DNA from: Berberis thunbergii
Lineage: Eukaryota > Streptophyta > Magnoliopsida > Ranunculales > Berberidaceae
Assembly: GCA_003290165.1 (NCBI GenBank)
Contig: QNQO01000450.1
Span: forward strand, 1-64,000
Length of the DNA stretch: 64,000 nucleotides
Direction of reading: 5' to 3'
Positions 31,822 to 44,800 of the stretch are shown one piece after another. Below the pieces are notes generated by a model, which was given only the letters and a program-made list of their open reading frames with translations, had not been told where the DNA came from and did no database searches. Within the stretch, counting starts at the first letter, position 1; every line of letters starts with the position of its first letter. Position numbers and translations under genes: made by a program.

Positions 31822-34800
31822 ATGACGAAGTTCTCATTCATAGACGCCCACTCTGAGTATAATGTAATCTTGAATCAATGTTGGTTACACCACATGGCGG
31901 TAGTCGTGTTCACTCAACATCAGTACCTCAAGTACCCCTCAGACGGCAAGGTAGGGACAATCAAAGGAGACCAAATATTGCTCTGGAATGTCACAACGCC
32001 TCAGCCAGGTGGCCGGATAGTGGAGCACAGAGGCTCGAGCAACAGGATATGAACGAGGAAACGTCGACACCTTTGGACTTTGAACCTCCATTCAGCTCGA
32101 GGGGAAGGCCAAACGCTGGGCAGTCGGAGGTAGAAGCTGTAGTAATATACCTGGACAACCCAACTAACACGAAAGCATTGCAGATAGGCTCTGATCTCGA
32201 CAGAGACTGGCAAACCAACAACGTTTTGAAAAGAGAACCAGGACATCTTGGCCTTGAAAATGAAAGACATGGTGGGCACCGATCCCACAGTAATCACACA
32301 GTTTGGCAGTCAATCCTGGCTTAAAGCCAGTTCGATAGAAAAGAAGGTTGGTGGCGCCCAAACGCAACTAGCCATCAATGAAGAAGTGCAAAGAATTCTA
32401 AATGCTGACATGATAAGAGAGTCTCGCTACCTGAAATGGCTGGCAAACACGGTCCCGTGGAAAAAGAAAAATGGGAAGTGGAGGGTCAACGTGGACTACA
32501 CCGACTTTAACGTCAAAGCATGCTTAAAAAATAGTTTTTACTGCCCCGGATAGACCAAATTGTGGATGCAACATCTGAACACAACCTACTCAGTTTCATG
32601 GACATGTATTCTGGCTACAATCAAATCAGTATGCACCCGTCGGATTAGGAGAAAATCTCCTTCATAATGGACAGAAGCACATACTGCTATCAAGTAATGT
32701 CTTTCGAATTGAAGAATGCAGGGGAAACGTACTACTAAATTTAACGAGTTAAAGTAAAATCAAATATCATCATCTGGTGAACCGAATGTTCAAAGGATAA
32801 ATCGGAAAGACCATGGAGGTTTACATCGACAACATGCTGGTAAAGAACATCCACTGTCCAGATCACCTAGCGGACCTCCAAGGAGCGTTCTCCCAACTTA
32901 GAAAATACTGAATGAAGCTCAACCTGCAAAAATACACTTTTTGGGTGCAATAAGGGAAATCATGGGCTACATAGTCAACAAAAGGGGGATAGAGTCCAAT
33001 CCAAAGCAGATTCAAGCTCTTCTCGACATGAGACCACCCATAAACATCAAATAAGTTCAGAGCCTGACTAGAAATGTAGCAGCCTTATACAGGTTAATTT
33101 CTAAATCTTCAGATAGATGCCTCATTCTTTTTAAAATTTTAAAGGGGAACAAAGAATTCCAATGGGGAGAGCAGGATGAATAGGCCTTCCAAGACTTGAA
33201 GGTGTACATGGGAAGCACAAAGCTATTCTCAAAACCTACTCCAAATAAGACGCTCTACCTATACCTCTAAGTCCCAGAGCATGCTGCCAGCTCAGCTTTG
33301 GTACGAGAAGAGAAAGGAAAACATAAGCCCATTTACTACATCAACAAAATGTTCGATGAGACGGGGACTAACTATCCTAATATGGAAAAACTGTAACACT
33401 TGTAACTTCCACATGAAAGCTAAGACCCTACTACCAAGCTCACTCGATAACGGTCCTGACCATGTATTCACTCCGGTCAGTATTGCACAAGCCAGAGCTA
33501 TCATAAAGAACGGTCAAATGGTCAGTGGAGTTGGGACAATTTGGCATTCATTATGCCCCGAGAACAACCATCAAGGCACAAGCACTAGCAGACTTCATCG
33601 CTGAGTTCACTGGGATAGGAGAATCGGGACTAAAAGACCAGTAAGGAGACGAAAACCCCGAGCCACCCCCACAAGGATGGATTTTGCGATACGATGGGTC
33701 ATCCAACGTGAAGGACTGCGAAGCGGGGATCGTCTCATACATCCCGGAAGGGTAACCCTCAGAATAATGAATTCGATTTCCGCACTTTAAACAACAAAGT
33801 GGAGTACGAAGCCCTCCTAACCAGGCTAAAGCTATCCAGATGAATCGGAGTAGAAGAACTCATGATGTTCAACGACTTCCAACTGGTGGTCAATCAAGTG
33901 AACGATGAATTTGTTGTCAAAGAACCCTGCATGATGGCTTACTGCGGGAAGGCAATCAATGCCAATAGGTGGTTCAAGAGGATACTATTCCGCCGCTACT
34001 CCAAGGCAGACAACAAGGAAGTTGACGACCTGGTAAAAAAGGCTCGTCCTCATCGAACGACTGCGACATACTCATAGAGTTCCAGAAGAAGTTGATTCTA
34101 GAAGAAGAAGGCCTCTATGAAACTTTCTATACTGATGTGGAGACTAGTTGGATGAGCCCCCTGATCAGCTACATAAAAGACGAAACCCTCATAGCAGATA
34201 AGTTAAAGGCTTGCAAGCTGAAAAACAGAGTTGTACTATACATTCTCATCAATGACAGGTTGTATAGGAGATCAACGATTGACCCTTTGCTCTGAGGACT
34301 GACCCCCAAGGAGGCAAACCGAGTCCTCCTCAAAATCCATGAAGGAATCTGCGAGAACCACCCAAGAGGAAGGATACTAGCTCATAAAGCTCTCACACTA
34401 GGGTACTATTGGCCGAAAATGCAGCAACAAGCCAAAGATTTGGTCCTCAAGTGTGATAAGTGTCAAAGGTATGCCTCGTACACACATGCCTGCATAGAAC
34501 CTAGTTCTAATGACCAGCCCGTGCCCCTTTCGTCCAATGGAGGATATACATTGTGGGCCCGTTCCCCATCTCAGAAAGAAAGCTCATTCTTGTGGCAGTA
34601 GACTACTTCACCAAATGGGTGGAAGTGAAGTCTCTTTCTAAGATAGGAGAAACCAGATCAAGAACTTTCTTTGGAAGTTTATCTTCTATAGGTTTGGAAT
34701 ACTGAAAATTCTGGTTAGCGACAATGGGACCCAATTTGAAGGTGGGAAAGTCAAGCAACTTTGCGTCCAACTAGGCATCATCCATCACTTTTCCGTGTCG

Positions 34801-35060
34801 GGTCACCCCCAGGCCAATGGACAAGCAGAAGTCACCAACCAAACTATCCTAGAAGCTATCAAGAGGAAAATCGATGCAGCCAAAGGGTTCTGGGTGTCTG
34901 AACTTCCAGGCATCCTCTGGGCATGCCATTTCACAAGGAGGACTTCGACTAGAGAGACACCATTTGCACTGTCTTACGGGTCTGAGGCAATGGTTCTAGT
35001 AGAACTTCCAATACCTACATTCAAAACAGAAGAGTTCAGGATGGAGGACGACGTCTGAGA
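31822..35060 (+). pseudogene. Gypsy pol remnant (protease, RT, RNase H, integrase)
   Basis: Protease end: FIDAHSEYNVILNQCWLH near 31840. Reverse transcriptase: ADMIRESRYLKWLANTV near 32405, KKNGKWRVNVDYTD near 32465, FMDMYSGYNQISMHP near 32600 and VYIDNMLVKN near 32820, where Asn replaces the second catalytic Asp of the usual Y-x-D-D box. RNase H: GWILRYDGSS near 33680. Integrase: zinc-binding end (CDKCQRYASYTHA near 34450), the core start DYFTKWVEVKSL near 34600 and HPQANGQAEVTNQTILEAIK near 34805. Stops and frameshifts occur every 100-300 bases, and a catalytic residue is lost, so it is an old relic. Confidence 0.85.
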
Positions 35061-35439
35061 GTCGGCTTAGATTTACTCGAAGAGCGGAGAGACGGAGCTT
35101 CCGTCATAATTGCATCATGTCTACAAAAGATGTCCCAACACTACAATTAGAGGGTCAAACCTCGAGAATTCGAAGTCGATGATTGGGTACTGAGGAAGAC
35201 CTAGCTGAATACAAGGGACCCAAAATAGGGCAAGCTAAGGCCGAACTGAGAAGGTCCCTAGAAGGTTACTACGATCAAAAGGCCTGGAACCTACTGGCAA
35301 GAGAACCTGGATGGAGAGAATTTGAAAAGGCCGTGGAATGTAGAACACTTGAAGAAGTATTATCAGTATAGGTACTATCTTTAAATATTAGCATTTCATA
35401 ACTCCATACCCAGGAACATGCCTAGTTCAACTTCCAGAC

Positions 35440-36070
35440 CACGATGACACCATGTGGACCGAACATAGTCCATGGTTGGCTCGACGCAAGAAAGCGAGTC
35501 CCGTTCATAAACTACTCACTGCTCTTGAGATAGCCTAGTCTTACCTCAGGACCACAAAGGAACAACAGCGGAGCAGACCTAGTCTATGGACAGTCCACCG
35601 CAAGCAGGCGAGCCCAGTCTCCGGACGATTCACCGCTCCCTAAGGAACCTGGCCTGAGTACAGGGGCCACGATGGTACACAAGTGGCCAAGCCTAGTCCT
35701 TTTCAAGACGACGACAACTTGCCACATCAGTGACCTAGTCTACCTCGGAGTCAAGGAACTCTAGCGCGGATCGGATCCAGTCCACGGATAGTCCACCGCA
35801 AGCGGGCAAGTCCAGTCTCTGGACAACTCACCACTTTCTAAAAAACCTGGTCAGAATATGGGGGGCACAATGATGCACAAGCGGCCAAGCCTAGTCCTTT
35901 TCAGGATGTCGACGGCTTGCCGCATTAGTGACCTAGTCCGCCTTAGAGCCAAGGAACTCCAACATAGGCTGAACCTAGTCCATGGACAGATCACCACAAG
36001 CGGGCGAGTCTAGTCCATGGATAACTCAACGCTCCAGAGATAGCCTAATATCCACCTCAGGACGGAAGGC
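35440..36070 (+). repeat. Tandem repeats downstream of integrase, unit about 190 bp
   Basis: Units marked by CCTAGTCTATGGACAGTCC / CCAGTCCACGGATAGTCC / CCTAGTCCATGGACAGATC near 35580, 35770 and 35965, each followed by ACCGCAAGCRGGCGAG. A fourth, shorter unit begins near 35454. GGCCAAGCCTAGTCCTTTTCA recurs in the middle of the units. Non-coding. Confidence 0.82.
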
Positions 36071-36960
36071 AACACACATGCTAACAAGTCCAATTTACAA
36101 ACGATTCAATGCATTCAATCGTTCCAATCTCTATGGACCAAGGCAACGCCCTAACTACCAAGACTCAACTAAACAATGAGTCAGAATATGGTTCCGAATC
36201 TTGTCCTAAAAAGACTATCACTATCACTCCAGTTTTACACAGAGCTGAGTAGCAATACTTCGACAGGCTAGTGCCTACATAGAAAACGGGCAACCCACAA
36301 GGCATGACCCGCCTACATAAAGATCACTTTTTAGTGACTTTGCTATCACTGGCTAATCAGGCTATTTCGCCAAGGAAACTACACAGACTGAATCAGGACC
36401 ACACACGTCTCCTTCAAAAATAGGTCAGCCCAGTCCCTGCTAAGAGTTAAAATTATCTCATCTTTTTGACAATCCAGAAGATTTGTTCACACAAGCCAAC
36501 ACAATCATTCGGAGCATAAGTGTAAAGAGAATTCAGAAAAACAAGATTTATTGATTATCAAAAAGTTGTTACAAAGCTTGACCAACTAGCCAGGGTGAAA
36601 GTAAGAATTCGCTAGAACAAACGTCGAGGCTTTGCTTCGCCAATGTGCTTTTCGGAAGAGAGCTTGGAAGTAAAACAAAAAGGAACAACCACTCAAAGTT
36701 GGTTGCTGGTGTTATCTCCCAAAAACAGTGGTGGAAGACAACACAGGAGCTATAGGAGATGGAAGACAAATTTTTCCCCTAAGGGAAAGTCTGTCCTTCT
36801 TCGTCGCAATATAAAAAGGAACTCGGAGGTCCTATGGAACCACTGGAAGCTCACTCCAACTAGGTGGCTTTGCCCAGTAACAGATCTTATTAAGACTCAT
36901 CGCTGCAAATGTCGGAACATTCGGAAACTCCAACAAAGAAGATCCTCCTTCATCTTCTGA
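36070..36960 (+). other. Gypsy 3' untranslated region
   Basis: No gene. The frame 36643-36960 lacks recognisable domains. Thought to be the rest of the 3' region of the decayed gypsy element. Confidence 0.45.
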
Positions 36961-37109
36961 AGAGGTCGAAACTCATTTTCTGGAAAGGCACATTTGAGGA
37001 ACAGGCTCTACAATGCTCATGAAAATGCCTGAACCTATGAGAACTAGCCTATATATAGGCGCGATAGTTCACAAAAAGAGGTCATCTAGCAGTCACGTCA
37101 GCATTAAAT

Positions 37110-37800
37110 GCTAAGCGGAGAATAAGGGGGCGACAGTTTCGAGTACAACTGCACCAATCCACATTCATCGATTTAATGGAACTGCATGCAACACCACTAA
37201 TTGGGAGAGTAGCTGATGAAACATCAAACAGTCACTCAATCACAGCCGTATATGTGGCATGGGCTAACCCTAGCATGCAAAAGGCTTCAGCGCAGGCCAA
37301 GCGAACCCATGCGCAAGATTATTGTTCAGCCATAAGTCAGACATCCAATCCCAAAACACGCAAGCCCAAAGGCACGGGTCTTAGGGCTTGGCTCAGGACA
37401 ATAAGGCCCGCACAACAAATCTCAGAGCTGTCACATGCCCGAGATCTACTCGTAGGAAATCAGCTGTAGCCCAATCAAGCATTGGGTCCTAAACAGAGCC
37501 AAGTGCCGAAGAACTTAGGCATGCACAATAAGATCTTATGCGAGATCTCCTCCCTCCATTACTTCCTATATCACAGAGACAATTGGGGAATAAACACTCG
37601 CTATAAGAGTCGGTAAAATGAGGAAGAAAGGTACGCAAGTATACACACCTCAATTTACATACAGTCTTAACTCTTTCTAGAACCGATATCTGACTTAAGC
37701 ATCGGAGTGCCTTCAACCACAACAACTGTGATCCTAAGCTTAATCGCTGCTCATTTTTACAGGTTGGATATCATCGGGATCAACAATGACATATCTAAAT
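37110..37800 (+). repeat. Probable 3' LTR of the decayed gypsy element
   Basis: A purine tract GAGAATAAGGGGG lies at about 37118-37130. The region ends with CATCGGAGTGCCTTC (about 37700) and CAGGTTGGATATCATCGGG, both like the 3' part of Tat-lineage LTRs. No second LTR is in the window to test the borders, so start and end are estimates. Confidence 0.45.
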
Positions 37801-38333
37801 GCATCAGTACTCATTAAAGTGTAATGTGTTGCGAGGAGTGAGCTATTCTTAGTAGGAATGTCATAATAATGTCAAGTCCAGTAGCTATCATTCAAAGTTG
37901 AGAATTGCTTTGCCTCTCAGGTAAGCCTTTTCTGATGGATTAAGACACGGTTATATTTCTCCTAACTAGATAGATAACGCACCTACTAGTTGTTCAACAT
38001 AGCCAAGCTCGACAGTCATATAAGCAGGCTTTAGATACTCATGGATTGCTTCAAGGTCATTTTAATTAGAAAGTGTTTCATGTCATGTGATATTTCCATG
38101 TGATCTCCTTTTCTTCTTAAAGGGTCCATTTCTTCTTCTTTTCATTAGGCCTGAATGGCCGGCAAAGTGGTTGAAATTTTTTGTTTTCTTTTTATAGCCC
38201 ATTGTAGTATTAAGTCCAAACACGTTTACAAATTGAACTTTAGTTAAACTGGGAAACAAAACAGAACTTAGGTGATAATACTTTTTGGATAGGTTTCGAT
38301 GAAAATCAAACTTCATGAGCAATTTTTGAACAG
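37801..38333. other. Non-coding spacer
   Basis: No supported gene or element. The minus-strand frame that crosses into the MITE (38083-38550) is a by-product of that palindrome. Confidence 0.5.
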
Positions 38334-38336
38334 TAA

Positions 38337-38650
38337 GGGTGTGTTTGGTTGCATGGAATCCTATGCCATGGGAATTCATGAGGAGACTCCTACATTTTAA
38401 GCTAATTTGAGGTATCAATCCACATCCACCATTTGATTTTGTGATCAATGGTGGAAATAAAAGTCCCATGAACATGAGAATCACATGCTTTGAGGGACCA
38501 AGAAGTGGGATTCCCATGTTCACGAGACTTACATTCCCACCATTGATCATAAAATCAAATGGTAGATGTGGAGTGATACATCAATTTAGCCTAAAATGTA
38601 GGGCCTCATGGATTCCCATGGCATAAGATTCCATGCAACTAAACACACCC
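38337..38650. mobile_element. PIF/Harbinger-like MITE (long hairpin)
   Basis: 314 bases with ends GGGTGTGTTTGGTTGCATGG and, inverted at the right, GGGTGTGTTTAGTTGCATGG, flanked by TAA on both sides (38334-38336 and 38651-38653). Almost the whole element is an imperfect palindrome, each half carrying CCATGGGAATTCATGAGG-like and AATCCACATCCACCATTTGA-like blocks. A 3-base TAA/TTA duplication and GGGTGTGTTTGG ends suit the PIF/Harbinger (Tourist) group. It explains the near-identical reading frames on both strands here. Confidence 0.85.
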
Positions 38651-38653
38651 TAA

Positions 38654-39163
38654 GAGTAAGAGTGCTTTTGATTTCAAGGAAAACTTGCTATATAATTTTT
38701 TTTTTCTCTATCTTCAGGTTGAAGATGCCTTTATTTTTGGCAAAGTTTTTCTTAACTCCCCCCCAGAGAAAACATTTTTCACATTTTTGGCAAAATTCAT
38801 GTTCATCATTCGCTCTTCCACTTTCCTTCTTTCCCCTTCTCACTTTTTGCAATTTTTCTTTGAAAATTATTGAATCAAACACACCCTAAACTTCAATTGG
38901 AATGATAAAATATCTGGAATTGTTTTGCTTAAATGTTATTTTAAAAGGAATTTCAATTGTTTCATGAGAATGTTTCTCTATGGTATTGACATAGGACAAG
39001 GAATTAATGTGCAAAAGAACATTCTTGTATATTTATGTGATACCGATTAGCTTTTTATGTATTCTATGCATATTACTCATGGTGCACATTGAATAGTAAT
39101 GTGTATTTTTCTTTTCTTCGATGATAATTTAATGTAAACATGGTAGTATTATGCTTCTTACAG
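38654..39163. other. AT-rich spacer with a second possible MITE end
   Basis: No gene. The right part (about 38800-38890) ends AATCAAACACACCCTAA, the inverse of a TTAGGGTGTGTTTGATT end. It resembles 54775-54900 in the defensin intron (CATGTTCATCATT, then CTTCTCACTTTTTGCAATTTTT), so both may be pieces of one MITE family. Confidence 0.45.
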
Positions 39164-41472
39164 TACTACAACAATTAAGGAATTTTTTAAGAAAAAATTT
39201 CCTTGACAAAAATCAAAATTTTGTTGGAAAAAACTTTTAACAAGGAAAAAATTCGTTATTGGGTTCGTGGAGGCATCCCCATAGCTACAGGTTTTTACCA
39301 AGGAATTACATTTTTGTTGGTACAACAATTGATAAGTCAAGGAAACACGGTGTTGGTAATACTGACAACTACCAAGGAAATTCGTTGGTAAAAATCAAAT
39401 AGTTTTACCAACAAATTGTTTTGTTGCAAGAAAACTTTTGTTTACCTATGAATTTTCTTCTCGAAAAAACTTAGAATCTTCAAGGAAAATTGTCGTGGGA
39501 AAATGTAACTACCTTTATCATAGAACTTTTTCATTTTTAAAATAAATGTATATCAATGAAAGTTGTCATAGGTACTGTTAACAATTACTAAGGAAATTAT
39601 TTTCAATAAAAAAAATATATATATATTAAAACGATCATTCTCGGCTCTTAGACGACCTAATCTAGGTCCCAAACTCTAAGGACACCACTCTTGATGATAA
39701 AACCTCACTATGAAATTCCATATATAATATATTTATTTTTAGGCTAAACGGGAATCGAACTCCTGACCTATAGTAAAATCTATTGCAATATTTACCAATT
39801 TAGCTATTTGAATAATTGTGTTGTTTGAAGCAACTTTATAGCTTATTAAATCAAATTACTCATTTTTTGCAATAAAAAAATCATTGCTACGTATATAATA
39901 GAGACCAATATATAATATTTCGTCACTATAAATTAGAACTAAATATTTTCACGATTATAAGATTTATGTTAAATATCTACCACTTTTAGCAATGAAAAAA
40001 AATCACAATAACACCATTATAATTAGCAACAAAATAAAATTAATGTTATTGAAATTGGTTATATCCCCAATGAAATAAAATTAAATTGTTGTAAATAAGA
40101 AAACGAGTTATAATAAAAAAATCATGGAAATTTTATCAATATTTAGCAACGAAATAAATTGTTACCATTAATATTATAATTAACAGTAAAATAATGTTGT
40201 ATTGTTAAATAAATTTTATTTGATTTTTCAGATGAAATAATATCAATGCTACTAATAAAAAATTTCAACGAATTAATATTTTTCCACTATAAAGAAGATA
40301 GGAGCTTTAAATATAAATAAATTTCATGAAAAAGTTTCATTATAAGTAACCAAATAAATCGTTGCAATAACGTGGTAATTAACTAGAGAAAATTTAGTTT
40401 CATTGTTGAAGAGACGCGAACAAGTGTTATAGTGCATTTACTAAGAAAATGTTTGTCAATAATATTAATATTTATTAGCAATGAAATAATTTATTGTAAA
40501 TGACGTCATTATAACTAATAAACTAAAATTTAGTTGAAATAGAAATATTTTGTTGCTAAATAATGTCGGTGGGAATGAATATTTTTTGCTACCTCTTTAC
40601 AAAGAAAAGTTATCAACAAAATAGATTTTGTTACAAAAAGTGACAACTCTATGGTTTTTTCAATGAAATTTATTTTTGTTAGAAATAGTAACATATTAAC
40701 AAGGAAAATAAAATTTGTTAGTAAAATAGTGAGTATACTAATTTTCAAAAAAATAATGACTGGTCGCTATAAAATAGTTAGTGAGCTTTAATGAGAAACA
40801 AATTTTCATGAAAATAATTATCAATTTTTACCTAGAAAACAATTTGTTACGAACAAGGTTTTAATTACCAACAAAATCTTATTTCATAGCTACAAAGATT
40901 TCATCAAAAAAATATTGTTTCCAACAAAATAAAAAAGTTGCCAATAGTGTGACAATTCTCAACGAAATATTATTTTATTGCTATAAATTAATAAACTAGC
41001 TTTAACAAGAAAAAAACCTAATGGAATAAATTATCAATCATTATGAACGAACCGAATCATTACTAATAATGTGCTTATTGTCTAGGAAAACATATTTCCT
41101 TATTAAAGAGAGATGAATGAGATTTAATATTCGTTAACAAGGAAAGTGATTTGTTGTTAAAATTAGTCTTCGTTAGCAACAAAATATTTCATTCTAGATG
41201 ATGCCATAATTAACAAGGAACAAGTATTTTGTGGTCATAAAAATAACTTCGTTGTTAAATCAATTTGGCGAGAAATTGGGTTTTGAGGGAATGTTTCCTG
41301 CCACCTATTTAACAAGGAATGTTTCCTACAAAATATATTTTGTTGGAAAACAATAACAAGTTTTTGGATTTTTCAAGGAAATTTTTTATTCGTTGACAAT
41401 GCTACAATATTAACAAGGAAATCAATTTTCGTAGCAATAATTTTGTTGGTAAAAGATAGATTTCTTGTAGTA
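39164..41472. mobile_element. AT-rich DNA element, possibly CACTA-like, non-autonomous
   Basis: The ends are TACTACAACAATTAAGG at the left and, inverted at the right, TACTACAAGAAATCTATC. The first 8 bases match and resemble the CACTACAA ends of CACTA elements with one change. The 2.3-kb interior repeats, dozens of times in both orientations, variants of AACAAGGAAA, GCAACGAAAT and TTCGTTGGTAA, a pattern seen in subterminal regions of such elements. No transposase and no clear target duplication were found. Confidence 0.5.
39608..39830 (-). mobile_element. SINE-like sequence with tRNA-type promoter boxes
   Basis: On the minus strand TAGCTAAATTGG (39806-39795) fits a pol III A box and GTTCGATTCCC (39760-39750) fits a B box, about 35 bases apart. 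Downstream come GGACCTAGATTAGG and CGTCTAAGAGCCGAG, then AT repeats and an A/T tract near 39610. This is the layout of a plant tRNA-derived SINE. No target duplication was found, and it cannot fold as a tRNA. Confidence 0.5.
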
Positions 41473-41848
41473 TATAACTGATTGACATGGTTATTCTAAT
41501 TTCTTACCGGGAAAACTGCTACTTGTGAAAACTATATTCAATAAACTTATATCCATTCATGTTTATAAGAGATTCCTATGGTAGTTTAAATTCTATATGC
41601 ATAACTATTTTCTTTATGTGTGTTGGATTGATGATAAATTCCTACCTTTGGATTTAGCTAATTTTGGATGCATCTATTTATGACTTTAAGAGTGCTGGTG
41701 CTAGTCTTTGGGCTCACTTTTCTCGAGTAATTATTCTTAATATGTTAACCTTTGTTTTCAGGTTGGCTTCTAGATGCAGCAATCAGCAATACGGTTAATA
41801 CATTAATACAAACAGTTGGAATGAGTGGCCTGAGCTAGCTAGCTCAGC
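41473..41848. other. Non-coding spacer
   Basis: About 375 bases with no supported feature; its right end is the pre-insertion flank of the LINE and copia nest. Confidence 0.5.
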
Positions 41849-44800
41849 AAGAATAATGTTATTTTTTTTTTTGGAAAGTGAGCAGGGGTTTTGAGGGTCC
41901 CCAAACCTTTATATTAATAAAGTTCGATGATGATCGAAATACAATCACTCATACGTTCACTCATTACATCATCAATGAAAATAGAAGACTCCATTAAATT
42001 GTCAACTAGCAACCTAATTATATCTAGCTCAACGATCTCGAAGATGGGAAGTAGACTCGCAAGATGGTTTCCTACAATAGTAGTTTCTTGATGCACCTGC
42101 CATAATTTAACTGTTTCGCACGCACCAATCACCCTTGAATCATCCTAATGATATGACTTATGCATAATGGAAGGCTTAATATGTAAGAAAAGTCAATGTA
42201 AAGAACCGGAAAGCACTGAACCTTGAAAATATATCCATTGAATGCTAGTTTCATCCTAGCATCCATACAAGCATCCAATAAACATCTACATTCTATCTGA
42301 ATAATCATCATCAATTACCTGGATGATCATTGTGCGTCTCCTCTTATTGTAGCACTGCAAAATAATTCCTATTGTTGAGTATCGAGTTAAGTCTTGCTTG
42401 CGACTTGGGGTCTTTTGAAAGCCTTGTTCTGGGCTGCATGGTATTACCTCATCCAATATGTAGGTTCTTCGTAAGTGCTGCTGTCATCATTGGGCTGGTC
42501 TGAGTGCCATCGCACATTGATGAATTCCTATCCTTCTTTGGTGTCATCTCTCTTCCTATTATAGGGAGCACAAAACCTGGCACTGTCCTCGCATCATACT
42601 CCTCACTGAACTGTCTCATACTGATGCCCTCTTCATTGTCTTCATCCTGCAGACACTGGATTAAAGCAGCCTGAACTGAAGTTGAATTCAGCCCTGGATC
42701 GGTCATTGTTACTGTATTATTTTCTGTCACTGTTGCTACACTGATATCTGCTGTATGCATATCCTTTATTGGCAGCCTAGTCTCTGTTATAACAGGTTGT
42801 GTATTAGCTGAACTTGGAGCAACTTCAGTTGTTGCGGGATCATTCCCATTTTGTTCCAGTTCTGTGATAATTTCTTCTTCTGTGGTGTTCGCTTGAACTT
42901 GCTGCCCCTTACCATCTAGAGCATTGTCTCTGTTAGTTCCATTTGTCTTGTTGTTACTCTCTGTTAGATTCTCATTATTGCGTGGCTTGAAGGAATGTTT
43001 TTTTTGCACTATTGTCCAACCATCATTGGTCTTTTCTTTGTCATCTTTCTTTTTATCAATTGGCCTCCAAATTTTGTTACTGGTTTGTTTGTAGCCTTGT
43101 TCTTAGGGCAATGCATCGTAGAGTGGTAGAATACAGCACAATAATGACACTTAATTGGCAGCCAGGCATACTCCACTTCGATAGTGCGTAATTTGTCACT
43201 ACACCAAATTGACACTTTTGTAACAACTCTCAAAACAATATCACTTTTGAGATGTTACAACCTACCAAACAATTTCGAGTCAAATCTAAATTTAGTCAAA
43301 AAATGAAAAACAGTAACATAAAAAAATGATACAATAAGTTGGATCACCATGAATAGTATCACTTTTATAACCATACTCTTCATGGTGATACAATTATTGT
43401 ATCATTTTGTTTGTGAAAATGTGTAAAATTGTTAGGTGGATTGTTACATTTCAAAAGTAATACTGTTTTTGGGGTTGTTACAAAAATGCTAATTTGGTGT
43501 AGTGTGTCATCATTTACTAGCATTGAAACTGTTTTAGGGAAGGAGCTTTTAACATCAATCTCAACACATAGTCTAGCAAAGGAAAGCCTTGATTTTTCTT
43601 CCGTAGCTTTATCAAGCACGATAGGAACTCCGATTGCACTCGCAATCTGCTGTATACCTGCTGGGTTCCATAGAAATAGTGGAATCTTCTTCAATGTAAT
43701 CCATATAGGGACTGAGTCGAGTTCTTCAGCTTCCTCATCCATGTTAGAAGACCATTTGCACAAAATAAAGAGCCGACTTGCGATATGCAATGGTCCCTGT
43801 TCCAGCACTCTGTTATTATCAGCCTCTTCTTTGAATCTGAATACAAAGTTCTTATCACCATGGATATGCATCTCAAAATTTCTAGTAGCCCAAGTACGTA
43901 TCAGATATTGCTTAACATACTCGTATGCAAGTCTTTTGCCCACAAACCTTCATATAAGCATCTTCTTGCACTCCTCAATACTCTGTGCAAAGTCAGATGT
44001 ATTAACACGTACGACTGTCTTTCCATTCATTGTGTCAGGCTGAACATATTGAAGTTTTGTAGTTTCTGTGTGCTTGCTTTGTTTAAGCGTTTTAGCCTAG
44101 TTCCTAGGTGCTCTTCCAATGTTATCTTGTGTGCCAGTGTTATTAGTTTCAAGAGTAACTATGTGATTTAGAACAGGATTAGTATTACCTTGGATTGCAT
44201 CGACCATGTGCTCGACAGTGAGTTGTTGCTGGTTTGTGTTAACAAATTGCATAGTGGTTGCAGCTGTATTGGTAGCGCTCATTGCTGCCTTGTTATTGTT
44301 AAGCTGTTGCACATCATCTTCTTTGATTTCCTTGCTATTTTGCGGTTGCTTAAACCCATCTCCTGCATCATTTTAGTGTGACTGCTGATCTCCATGCAAC
44401 GCGAGATCTTTAAGAAGATGCAAAAACGCATCTTTATTAGTCTTCCTTAAAGATTCCAGCCCATTCTTTAGATCATCAGGAAAAGACCCCAAAGAGAGAT
44501 AAATCTCTGTTAGCCTTGAGATCGATTCAGTTCCCAACTTGTTCCATGTAAGCTCCTCGTTCAACCCTATTGCAGTCGATCTAGAGTTTACATCATGAAC
44601 CCTCTTGTTTTCTAAGGTCTCTCCGTGAGGGATGATGGAGAGACCAGCACCCTGTGTGATTGGTATACTCATCCTTAGTCGAACAGGATATCAATGTCCA
44701 TGGAGAAGATGCAAAAACGATGAAAATCAGCAAATCTAGTAAGTTGAAAACGTGAACAGTAAATCAAATCTACTGTAGATGAACAATTGATCGAAAATAT

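Larger units (their letters stand above)
31815..37800 (+). mobile_element. Decayed Ty3/gypsy element with complete pol order
   Basis: Protease C-terminus, reverse transcriptase, RNase H and integrase remnants in Ty3/gypsy order, followed by tandem repeats and an LTR-like region. gag and the 5' LTR are missing; the left edge abuts the coding-like segment next to the LINE. RT and integrase motifs resemble the Tat lineage. The right end could not be fixed. Confidence 0.8.

Noticed and set aside
38083..38626. Long overlapping frames on both strands with nearly the same peptide
   Set aside because: They come from the palindromic MITE at 38337-38650; each strand reads the same repeat.
39745..39810. 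Possible tRNA gene on the minus strand
   Set aside because: A and B boxes are present but no acceptor stem or anticodon arm can be formed; a SINE remnant is more likely.
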